This document shows, in pieces, positions 1 through 5,609 of a DNA stretch of 6,718 nt; the stretch's first letter is position 1, and the number at the start of each line of letters is the position of its first letter. The DNA comes from an uncultured bacterium (lineage in GTDB: Bacteria; Bacteroidota; Bacteroidia; CAILMK01): the NCBI GenBank assembly GCA_903835275.1, contig CAILMK010000238.1, positions 1-6,718 on the forward strand. The letters are read 5' to 3'. The notes beneath the pieces were generated by a model that saw only the letters and a list, made by a program, of their open reading frames with translations, had not been told where the DNA came from and did not search any database. A program made the translations under genes and the position numbers.

Positions 1-55
1 TAAACTGACCCTTTTTCCACTAAAATTCTCGTAGAACCTTTTTTTTAAGGCAATT

Positions 56-75
56 CCCCCTGCTAAAGAAGGGGG
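56..75. repeat. Short GC-rich inverted repeat (hairpin) in the leader region
   Basis: CCCCCT at 56-61 and AGGGGG at 70-75 are perfect complements around an 8-base loop. The stem stands out in an AT-rich spacer, 41 bases before the J-domain start codon. A run of eight T lies upstream at 39-46, but no T tract follows the stem on either strand, so it is not a canonical intrinsic terminator. It could end a transcript arriving from the left of the window or fold in the leader of the downstream mRNA. The rest of 1-116 shows no gene and no convincing promoter. Confidence 0.4.
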
Positions 76-116
76 TTACTGAATGCAAATCTCCAATTAC
101 CATTTTCAGATAATTC

Positions 117-665
117 ATGACCTATTATCAGATACTGGAAATAGATGCAAACGCGAATGCTGTTGAAATAAAAAAAGCATTTCGCCGCCTTGCTATGAAA
201 TATCATCCCGATATCAGCAGGGAAGATGAAGCGGAAACACGTTTTAAGATCATTTATATTGCTTATGATATCCTGAGTGATCCTTACAAAAAGAAATTGT
301 ATGATGAATTCCAATTGCACAAGCATCTTGAAGAGGAATCAGAACCGGTAATTAATGAATGGAGAAGAAAAGCATATTCCCAGGCAGGCAGGTACTCACG
401 AATGCACTACAAGGAATTTGATGATTCCATGCTTTCAAAAATCACTTTTCATACACATCAGGGGGTGGCATTTTTATTTTGTTTCGCATTATTATGCGTC
501 GGAATAATAACACTCGGTATAGGATTTATGTTTGTAAACGGAAAATATTTTAACGGTGCCTATGTTTTAGGTACCGGATCCCTTGTAGCAGGCGTTTTAT
601 TTTTATTCTATGGTGCTAAGGGATTGATTGGAGTATTCAGCACCTGGCAAGGGAAAGAGGTTTGA
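117..665 (+). CDS. Membrane-anchored J-domain (DnaJ-like, class C) co-chaperone
   Basis: A 182-residue protein opening with a complete J domain (about residues 2-65): YYQILEID in helix I, basic [12 protein letters not shown] in helix II, the HPD motif at residues 30-32, and the helix III/IV signature [17 protein letters not shown]. The HPD loop stimulates ATP hydrolysis by an Hsp70 (DnaK). There is no Gly/Phe-rich linker, zinc finger or client-binding domain, so this is class C rather than DnaJ itself. After a charged linker (about 66-112) come two hydrophobic segments, about 115-140 and 146-174, which predict a two-pass membrane anchor with the J domain in the cytoplasm. The ATG at 117 gives the normal J-domain N-terminus; no Shine-Dalgarno is seen. 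The client is unknown; by inference it recruits DnaK to the inner membrane. The stop codon directly abuts that of the convergent gene. Confidence 0.9.
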   Translation: MTYYQILEIDANANAVEIKKAFRRLAMKYHPDISREDEAETRFKIIYIAYDILSDPYKKKLYDEFQLHKHLEEESEPVINEWRRKAYSQAGRYSRMHYKEFDDSMLSKITFHTHQGVAFLFCFALLCVGIITLGIGFMFVNGKYFNGAYVLGTGSLVAGVLFLFYGAKGLIGVFSTWQGKEV

Positions 666-1601
666 TTATTCCACCACCAGTTTCCTTACTTCCTGTCCAT
701 TCGTCGTATTCACAGAAATGAAATATATCCCTTTCGGATAATTATTTACGTCAATATTTTTGAATCCATTTATCTCCCCGGAATAAATAATTTCTCCTGT
801 GATATTGCGTACTGTAAGTGTTCCCTTAGTACTGCAATTGATATGCAAAACATTTGCTACAGGATTGGGATAAAAGGAAAATAATTCGTTTTGCTTTGCA
901 AGAGATATTCCGCTCACCGTTGAGTATTCAAAAACGTACACCATGCTGTCACGCGGCATGGCGGTAAGGCTGTACGGGCCATTATCATTAATGCCCTTAG
1001 CGTACGGGGAGTCAGGATTACCATTCAGCAATACCCTGAAGCTATCTGTGCCGGTATCTTTCACTGCCAGTATACCCACTTGTGGGCCGCCGTGCTGGGT
1101 TTGAAATAATCTTCCTTCCACATGACTTTTGCCATAACGAGCCTCAATTTTATTGGAACCTTCATAAAACCATGCCTGGAAATTGGCAAAGCTTGCCGTG
1201 TCATACAGGAAACCTGCGTTTTGCCACTGGACTTTTAATATCCGGCTTCCGGAATCACCCGTTAGCTGGTAACCTATCGGGGAAAGGCTTGGTTTCCCTG
1301 AATCAGCCCTATCCTGCATTACTACCGCGGCGCAGGGCGCAAAACTGGTATAACGGCTTCCAAACAGGGCATTGCCCAGCAAAATTTTCATCTGGGTATA
1401 ATCCTGGTTGATAAAATGGAATGTAAAACCAATTGGAAAGCTAAAAGTGGTATCATCGTCCCATAAAACCCCTTTATTGATGCTTATCGTTGAATCCGGA
1501 TTCAAAGGTTTGTATTCCGCGAGAAAATGAGAGAAGGTGTATGACTGCGAATAAGAGGGAATACTCAGGCAAAGGAGGAAGAAAAGCAAGTAATTCTTCA
1601 T
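666..1601 (-). CDS. Secreted protein with T9SS type A C-terminal sorting domain
   Basis: A 311-residue protein when started at the ATG at 1601. It begins with a signal peptide: Lys-Asn, a hydrophobic core about residues 4-14, and a likely cleavage site after SYSQ around residue 19. An in-frame TTG at 1625 would add eight residues before the signal and lies inside the putative -7 box, so it was not used. The last ~70 residues (about 241-311) form a Por secretion sorting domain: YPNP at 244-247, a central VRNITGEIIYSG strand pair, the pattern YPKGIYFISV, and a final KLVVE. Such domains direct export by the type IX secretion system and are normally removed, with the protein attached to the surface or released. 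The middle (about 20-235) looks beta-rich, with alternating hydrophobic and many Asp, Ser and Gly residues. I recognise no enzyme motif there, so the role is unknown. It is transcribed towards the J-domain gene with no gap between the stop codons. Confidence 0.9.
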   Translation of the reverse strand: MKNYLLFFLLCLSIPSYSQSYTFSHFLAEYKPLNPDSTISINKGVLWDDDTTFSFPIGFTFHFINQDYTQMKILLGNALFGSRYTSFAPCAAVVMQDRADSGKPSLSPIGYQLTGDSGSRILKVQWQNAGFLYDTASFANFQAWFYEGSNKIEARYGKSHVEGRLFQTQHGGPQVGILAVKDTGTDSFRVLLNGNPDSPYAKGINDNGPYSLTAMPRDSMVYVFEYSTVSGISLAKQNELFSFYPNPVANVLHINCSTKGTLTVRNITGEIIYSGEINGFKNIDVNNYPKGIYFISVNTTNGQEVRKLVVE

Positions 1602-1622
1602 ATTATTGATATTTAGGCATAA

Positions 1623-1630
1623 CAAATATA
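1623..1630 (-). promoter_or_regulatory. Candidate Bacteroidota -7 element for the T9SS cargo gene
   Basis: On the minus strand this reads TATATTTG, an exact match to the Bacteroidota sigma-ABfr -7 consensus TAnnTTTG. It ends 21 bases before the chosen ATG at 1601, predicting a leader of roughly 15 bases. No good TTTG -33 box is seen at the usual distance, so the call rests on one element and its position. Confidence 0.45.
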
Positions 1631-1653
1631 CGAAAAAAAGAGGTTCTTTTAGG

Positions 1654-1701
1654 AATCCTTCGGAACTTTGCAGTTGATTTTTTAATTTACAGGGAAGGAT
1701 T
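1654..1701. repeat. 8-bp inverted repeat in the divergent spacer upstream of the pterin synthase
   Basis: AATCCTTC (1654-1661) and GAAGGATT (1694-1701) are perfect complements separated by 32 bases. The pair lies in the 168-base spacer between the divergent T9SS and pterin-synthase genes. The left arm also sits in a local small palindrome, AGGA-A-TCCT (1651-1659). It could be an operator or fold in the pterin-operon leader. A GAACTTTGC at 1663-1671 inside the loop resembles a weak -7 element. An 8-bp match could occur by chance. Confidence 0.25.
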
Positions 1702-1769
1702 GAAAATAAAAGTCTTTGTTATTCGTCATTTATAAAAGAGTGTAATTAAGATCCTGCCTGCCAGACACA

Positions 1770-2180
1770 ATGAAAGTAACAGTCAACCGAAGGATAACCT
1801 TTAATGCCGCACACCGGCTAAATAATCCGGCATGGGATGAGGAAACAAATAAAAGGATTTTCGGTTTATGCAATAATCCGAACTATCATGGTCATAACTA
1901 TGTCCTTATAGTTAAGGTAACTGGCGACATAGATCGGGAAACAGGTTATGTAATTGACTTGAAAATATTAAAGGATATTGTGGATCAAAGTGTTACTGAT
2001 AGGTTTGATCACAGGAACCTGAATCTGGACGTTACGGAATTTAAAAACCTGAATCCTACCGCAGAAAATATTGCAGTAGTGGTTTGGAACATACTACGCG
2101 AAAAACTGGACTCTAAATTTGATTTAAGCATCGTACTTTATGAAACAGAACGAAACTTCGTGGAATTCTCAGGAAAATGA
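1770..2180 (+). CDS. queD: 6-pyruvoyl/6-carboxytetrahydropterin synthase (PTPS/QueD family)
   Basis: A complete 136-residue member of the PTPS/QueD family. It acts on dihydroneopterin triphosphate, giving 6-pyruvoyltetrahydropterin (tetrahydrobiopterin branch) or 6-carboxytetrahydropterin (queuosine/7-deazaguanine branch). Zinc ligands are visible as H15 in FNAAHRL and H40 and H42 in HGHN. The catalytic cysteine is C34, in CNNPNYHGHNY, so this is not the Glu-for-Cys PTPS-III type. D80-H81 in FDHRNL match the rest of the catalytic triad, and E125 in YETERN matches the pterin-binding glutamate. The C-x5-HGH spacing, the insert before it and the PTAENIAV segment look closer to animal PTPS than to E. 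coli QueD, so the exact product cannot be fixed from sequence. The symbol queD is given for family membership only. The ATG at 1770 gives a full N-terminal strand. The end overlaps folE by 41 bases in another frame, implying co-transcription and possible translational coupling. Confidence 0.92.
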   Translation: MKVTVNRRITFNAAHRLNNPAWDEETNKRIFGLCNNPNYHGHNYVLIVKVTGDIDRETGYVIDLKILKDIVDQSVTDRFDHRNLNLDVTEFKNLNPTAENIAVVVWNILREKLDSKFDLSIVLYETERNFVEFSGK

Positions 2181-2841
2181 AGATTGTGGGGATGAAAGCC
2201 CCTTAAGTGAACATAGTATTGGTGATTCTGTTGAAACTCCTTTGAGGGAAGACGCTTTTGCGCTGGATGACCAGACTAAAATTGAACTCATCCAAAAGCA
2301 TTTTCGTGAGATCATGCTGATTCTTGGATTGGATATTTGTGATGATAGCCTGAAGGGTACGCCAAAGCGTGTGGCAAAAATGTTCGTAAGTGAACTATTT
2401 AAGGGTCTAAATCCCAAGAATAAACCCAAGATCACGTTATTTGAAAATAAATACAAATATGATGAGATCGTAATGGTGCGTGATATTACATTTTACAGTA
2501 CCTGCGAGCATCATTTCCTTCCTTTCTTCGGCAAGGCACATATTGCGTACCTTCCCAAGGATAAAGTACCCGGTTTATCCAAGATCAACCGTTTAGTGCA
2601 GTTTTATGCCAAGCGCCCGCAGGTGCAGGAACGCATGACCATTCAGATAGTCAATGACCTCAAATCCATCCTTGAAACCGATGATGTGGCTGTGTACATT
2701 GAGGCAAAACATCTTTGCGTTGCGGCACGCGGCATTGAAGATGCGCATAGCGATACTGTGACTGCAAAATACTGCGGAAAATTCAACCAGGAGGATTATA
2801 AAAAGCAATTTCTTGCTTTTCTTGAAACAAGGGAAAAATAG
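2140..2841 (+). CDS. folE: GTP cyclohydrolase I (FolE)
   Basis: A 233-residue GTP cyclohydrolase I, which opens the GTP imidazole ring and rearranges it to 7,8-dihydroneopterin triphosphate, the entry point to folate, biopterin and queuosine. The zinc site is intact: C122 and H125 in TCEHHFLPF and C193 in KHLCVAARGIED (equivalent to E. coli C110, H113 and C181), with H124 and H191 also conserved. Other family blocks are GTPKRVAKMF (73-82), GLSKINRLVQFYAKRPQVQERMT (145-167) and DTVTAKYCGKF near the end. It is a cytoplasmic enzyme, usually a decamer. The first ~45 residues are acidic and probably disordered, but ETPLREDAF (32-40) is familiar from Bacteroidota FolE, which favours a start well upstream. 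The ATG at 2140 is the only ATG before the conserved core; the next in-frame Met (residue 59) is too late. The start lies inside the pterin synthase gene, without a Shine-Dalgarno. Confidence 0.96.
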   Translation: MKQNETSWNSQENEDCGDESPLSEHSIGDSVETPLREDAFALDDQTKIELIQKHFREIMLILGLDICDDSLKGTPKRVAKMFVSELFKGLNPKNKPKITLFENKYKYDEIVMVRDITFYSTCEHHFLPFFGKAHIAYLPKDKVPGLSKINRLVQFYAKRPQVQERMTIQIVNDLKSILETDDVAVYIEAKHLCVAARGIEDAHSDTVTAKYCGKFNQEDYKKQFLAFLETREK

Positions 2842-2887
2842 TTAATTCCATTTTCAGGATAAGTAGCAACTCTAATATCTCATTCCC

Positions 2888-2903
2888 AAATTAGTCCTAA
2901 TTT
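2888..2903. promoter_or_regulatory. Palindrome overlapping the photolyase promoter region (candidate operator)
   Basis: AAATTAG (2888-2894) and CTAATTT (2897-2903) are perfect 7-bp complements around a two-base centre, a 16-base palindrome. It sits in the 68-base spacer between folE and the photolyase gene, and its right arm overlaps the putative -7 element. Position and symmetry suit a dimeric repressor or activator. No regulator gene is in the window, and AT-rich palindromes arise by chance, so the operator role is inferred. Confidence 0.35.
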
Positions 2904-2905
2904 TA
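2898..2905 (+). promoter_or_regulatory. Candidate -7 element for the photolyase gene
   Basis: TAATTTTA matches seven of the eight positions of the Bacteroidota -7 consensus TAnnTTTG (counting the two free bases) and ends four bases before the ATG at 2910. If used, the transcript would begin at or almost at the start codon. No clear -33 box is seen, and read-through from folE is also possible. Confidence 0.3.
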
Positions 2906-2909
2906 CAGG

Positions 2910-4199
2910 ATGAATGTATTCTGGTTTCGTCGTGATTTGCGGCTCGATGATAATGCCGGCTTGTATCACGCGTTGAAAAATTCAGATGCGGTCCTGTGTC
3001 TTTTTATTTTCGATTCCGAAATACTTTCCAAACTCGATAACAAGGCTGATGCCCGAGTGGAATTTATCCATCAAAGAATTTTATTTCTCAATGAATTACT
3101 GAGAGAAAAAGGCAGTACCCTTCTGGTAAAACAGGGAAACCCAAAAGACATCTTTGATGAAATCACAAATGAATTCTGTATCGGTTCCGTCTACACGAAT
3201 CACGATTATGAATCTTATTCCCTGCAAAGGGATAAAACGATTGAAAAGTTATTAAAGAATAAGGGTATTGAATTCAAAACTTTCAAGGATCAGGTAATTT
3301 TTGAAAAAGATGAAATACTAAGCAATACCGGTACACCATACACAGTATTTACGCCCTATGGAAAAAAATGGAGCGAAAAGCTTGACGAATTTTATTTGAA
3401 AACGTATCCCCTAGAAAAACACATCAATAATTTATACAAGACAAATACTTTTACTATTCCCTCATTGGAAGAAATTGGTTTTCGAAAAAGCGGATTGAAT
3501 TTTCCCGGAAATGAAGTAGAAGATTCCATCATAGCAAATTATGAAAATACCAGGAATGAAGTTTCAATGGATGCCACTTCCCATCTTGGAATTCATTTGC
3601 GCTTTGGTACCATTTCCGTGAGGAAACTGGCAGTGCGCTCGAAAAAACTAAGTGAAATTTTCCTCAATGAACTTAAATGGCGCGAGTTTTTCCAGATGAT
3701 CTTATGGCATTTCCCGCATGTGGTTGAAAACTCTTTCCGCAAGGAATACGACAGGATAGAATGGAGAAACAATGAACAGGAATTTGAAGCGTGGTGTAAT
3801 GGAAAAACCGGCTATCCGATGGTGGATGCAGGGATGCGTGAATTGAATGCCACCGGTTTCATGCATAACCGCGCCAGGATGATAACTGCAGGCTTTTTAT
3901 GCAAGCACCTATTGATTGACTGGCGCTGGGGAGAACGTTATTTTGCAGAAAAGTTGCTTGATTTTGAATTGGCTTCCAATAACGGCAACTGGCAGTGGGC
4001 GGCAGGGACCGGCTGCGATGCTGCACCCTACTTCAGGATATTCAGCCCGGATGCCCAGCAAAAGAAATTTGATCCCAAGGCAATTTATATACGGAAATGG
4101 GTGCATGAATATGAGACACCCCTATATCCACAGCCCGTTGTGCAACATGAATTTGCACGTTCCCGTGCACTGGAAGCTTACAAAAGAGCATTGAAGTAG
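2910..4199 (+). CDS. phrB: Class I CPD photolyase (deoxyribodipyrimidine photo-lyase)
   Basis: A 429-residue photolyase that uses light and FADH- to split cyclobutane pyrimidine dimers. The N-terminal antenna domain starts with NVFWFRRDLRLDDN (2-15); the C-terminal FAD domain (about 220-429) carries KTGYPMVDAGMRELNATGFMHNRARM and NNGNWQWAAGTGCDAAPYFRIFSP. By alignment with E. coli PhrB, the electron-transfer tryptophans are W361, W338 and W285 (W382, W359, W306). N357 matches the flavin-N5 asparagine N378. CPD-contacting residues E254, W257, N320, M324 and W363 match E274, W277, N341, M345 and W384. This supports CPD rather than (6-4) repair, and no DASH or cryptochrome tail is present. The segment aligned with the MTHF-contacting N108-E109 of E. 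coli reads YS (103-104), so the folate antenna may bind differently, or another or no antenna is used. It is shorter than E. coli PhrB (472) but complete. It lies after folE and before another repair gene. Confidence 0.96.
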   Translation: MNVFWFRRDLRLDDNAGLYHALKNSDAVLCLFIFDSEILSKLDNKADARVEFIHQRILFLNELLREKGSTLLVKQGNPKDIFDEITNEFCIGSVYTNHDYESYSLQRDKTIEKLLKNKGIEFKTFKDQVIFEKDEILSNTGTPYTVFTPYGKKWSEKLDEFYLKTYPLEKHINNLYKTNTFTIPSLEEIGFRKSGLNFPGNEVEDSIIANYENTRNEVSMDATSHLGIHLRFGTISVRKLAVRSKKLSEIFLNELKWREFFQMILWHFPHVVENSFRKEYDRIEWRNNEQEFEAWCNGKTGYPMVDAGMRELNATGFMHNRARMITAGFLCKHLLIDWRWGERYFAEKLLDFELASNNGNWQWAAGTGCDAAPYFRIFSPDAQQKKFDPKAIYIRKWVHEYETPLYPQPVVQHEFARSRALEAYKRALK

Positions 4200-4221
4200 C
4201 CACAAGAACCACCTTTGATTG

Positions 4222-4229
4222 TATATTTG
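4222..4229 (+). promoter_or_regulatory. Candidate -7 element for the exonuclease/GIY-YIG gene
   Basis: TATATTTG followed by C is an exact match to TAnnTTTG, in the 39-base gap after the photolyase stop, nine bases before the ATG at 4239. It would give a leader of only a few bases. A well-placed TTTG -33 box is not evident (the nearest, 4214-4217, is far too close), so the gene may also be read from the photolyase transcript. The element helps exclude the in-frame TTG at 4215 as a start, because that codon would lie upstream of it. Confidence 0.45.
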
Positions 4230-4238
4230 CACTCAGGC

Positions 4239-5606
4239 ATGTTTGCAATTATTGACGTAGAGGCTACTGGTGGAAATCCTAAGAAGGATAGGCTGACTGA
4301 AATTGCCATTATCATTCATAATGGAAACAAGGTTATTGAGCAGTTTAATACGCTCATAAACCCTGAAACAGATATTTCTCCTTTTATTTCCCAGATGACC
4401 GGCATCACCAATGAAATGGTTGCCGGAGCACCGCTATTTTCTGAAATTGCACCCAGGGTTATTGAGCTGACAGAAGGAAAAGTTTTCGTGGCTCATAATG
4501 CCACCTTTGATTATTCATTTGTGAATAATGAATTCAAAAGGCTGGGTACTCATTTTATTCGCAAGCAACTTTGTACTGTTAAACTCAGCCGTAAAATACT
4601 TCCCGGCATGACTTCCTACAGTCTTGGAAAACTTTGCAGGGAAATGGGCATACCCATGGAGAACAGGCACCGTGCTTTCGGTGATGCTGCTGCAACCGCA
4701 GAGTTATTTGACATCATGCTGAAAAGGGAAGGCAACAGCATCCTTGAAGAAACATTAAAACAGGAAATATTCGATAGTATTTTACCTCCGGCTTTAAAGC
4801 GTAATGATGTTGCTTTGCTTCCTGAGGAACCGGGTGTATATTATTTCAGGAATAGTGAAGGGAAAGTAATTTTTATGGGGAAGGCTAAGAGTATTCGCCA
4901 CAGGGTACTGAAGCATTTTGCTGAAGATTTGAATACTCCCAAAAATGCAGACCTGAAAAATGATATTCACTCCTTGGATTATGCCCTTACCGGAAACGAT
5001 CTGGTGTCTTTCCTAATGGAAAGTGATGAGAAAAGAACGCTTAAGCCAAAGTATAATACCGCAGCAAGAAGAAGCAAATTCAAATACGGGATTTATAAAG
5101 AATTTGATGAAAACGGTTATCTGCAATTAAAGCTGCACATGCATAGTTATCCGGAGCCGGCAATATTTATCAATAACCGCAAAAGAGGCGAACATTTATT
5201 GCAGAAAATGGCTGCTGAATACCAACTTTGTCAAAGCTTGTTCGGGGTATTATCCGAAGAAAGTGGTCAGTGTATTCCCGGTTCCTGCAAGGGGGCGTGC
5301 AAGGGGGAGGAAAGCGTGGAATCCTATAATCTCAGGGTGGAGGAAGCCGTAAGCCGTCATAACTATGAACACTTTAATTTCCTTATGGTAGGGGAGGGCA
5401 GGACACCTAATGAAAGATCCATCGTTTGTGTTGAAAACGGAGCCTATATCGGTTATGGATTTTATGATGAAGCAAACAGTCAATTACGGGACGTGGATTC
5501 TATAAAAGAAAGCATCAAGAGGCTCAAATACCATCCAGAATATCAAAAAATCATCAGGACATTCCTTAAAAAGAAGATCAAGGGTATAGAAGTAATACCC
5601 TATTGA
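4239..5606 (+). CDS. DEDDh exonuclease fused to a UvrC/Cho-like GIY-YIG nuclease
   Basis: A 455-residue two-domain nuclease. Residues 1-165 form a DnaQ-like (Pol III epsilon) 3'-5' exonuclease with all five metal/catalytic residues: D6 and E8 in DVEATGG, D91 in HNATFDYSF, H144 and D149 in HRAFGDAAAT. After a short linker, about 190-275 is a GIY-YIG domain like that of UvrC and Cho: GVYYF (199-203) and IFMGKA (211-216) stand for the GIY and YIG motifs, R220 is the likely catalytic arginine, and E261 in SFLMESDE followed by LKPKYN the metal-binding glutamate. Residues 331-354 hold four cysteines (331, 345, 350, 354), ending in CKGACKGEE as in UvrC, where equivalent cysteines are reported to bind a 4Fe-4S cluster. 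UvrB-binding, RNase H-like and HhH parts of UvrC are absent. The likely role is incision and trimming at DNA lesions, fitting the neighbouring photolyase. The ATG at 4239 starts right at the exonuclease first strand; a TTG at 4215 is rejected. The architecture is known in bacteria, usually annotated as a Pol III epsilon-like exonuclease. Confidence 0.9.
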   Translation: MFAIIDVEATGGNPKKDRLTEIAIIIHNGNKVIEQFNTLINPETDISPFISQMTGITNEMVAGAPLFSEIAPRVIELTEGKVFVAHNATFDYSFVNNEFKRLGTHFIRKQLCTVKLSRKILPGMTSYSLGKLCREMGIPMENRHRAFGDAAATAELFDIMLKREGNSILEETLKQEIFDSILPPALKRNDVALLPEEPGVYYFRNSEGKVIFMGKAKSIRHRVLKHFAEDLNTPKNADLKNDIHSLDYALTGNDLVSFLMESDEKRTLKPKYNTAARRSKFKYGIYKEFDENGYLQLKLHMHSYPEPAIFINNRKRGEHLLQKMAAEYQLCQSLFGVLSEESGQCIPGSCKGACKGEESVESYNLRVEEAVSRHNYEHFNFLMVGEGRTPNERSIVCVENGAYIGYGFYDEANSQLRDVDSIKESIKRLKYHPEYQKIIRTFLKKKIKGIEVIPY

Positions 5607-5608
5607 TC
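5568..5608 (-). terminator. Intrinsic terminator of the DinB-fold operon, inside the exonuclease 3' end
   Basis: On the plus strand GATCAAGGGTAT (5576-5587) pairs with ATACCC (5595-5600) and TTGATC (5603-5608), giving two 6-bp helices separated by a two-base TA bulge and closed by a 7-base loop. Read on the minus strand, the stem is followed at once by TTCTTTTT (5575-5568), the layout of a rho-independent terminator, starting two bases after the DinB stop codon. The exonuclease stop codon (5604-5606) lies within the stem. In the rightward direction the following bases (CTTATTCCC) are a poorer T tract, so termination of the rightward operon here is possible but weaker. Confidence 0.7.
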
Positions 5609-5609
5609 C

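Noticed and set aside
380..394. Short CAGG-type tandem repeat inside the J-domain gene
   Set aside because: Only about three copies, in frame with a plausible coding sequence (QAGRY); no sign of phase variation.
612..644. GGTGC/GCACC inverted repeat near the J-domain gene end as a terminator
   Set aside because: Only 5 bp with a 23-base loop and no T tract following.
1602..1625. Eight-residue upstream extension of the T9SS protein from a TTG at 1625
   Set aside because: The TTG lies inside the putative -7 element, and the ATG at 1601 gives a standard signal peptide directly.
1640..1701. Possible preQ1 riboswitch upstream of the queD-like gene, prompted by GAGGTTC at 1640-1646
   Set aside because: The downstream CCCTC pairing partner and the A-rich ACTAA tail of class I preQ1 aptamers are absent.
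2169..2808. Two minus-strand open frames (2169-2456 and 2593-2808) within folE
   Set aside because: They are antisense to strongly conserved folE coding sequence and encode nothing recognisable.
100..2857. CCATTTTCAG shared by the spacers before the J-domain gene (100-109) and the photolyase gene (2848-2857)
   Set aside because: The core CATTTTCAG also occurs inside both DinB-fold coding regions (about 6006 and 6511), so it looks like composition rather than a regulatory site.
2140..4199. folE next to a photolyase as a light-induced LitR/CarH-type regulon
   Set aside because: No MerR/B12-type photoreceptor, carotenoid gene or other regulon member is in the window, so the grouping alone cannot support it.
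4215..4238. Upstream TTG start for the exonuclease/GIY-YIG protein
   Set aside because: It lies upstream of the exact-match -7 element, and the extra residues add nothing; the ATG at 4239 starts at the first exonuclease strand.
3909..4248. Several open frames on both strands over the photolyase 3' end
   Set aside because: This region encodes the highly conserved FAD-binding part of the photolyase; the other frames are shadows.
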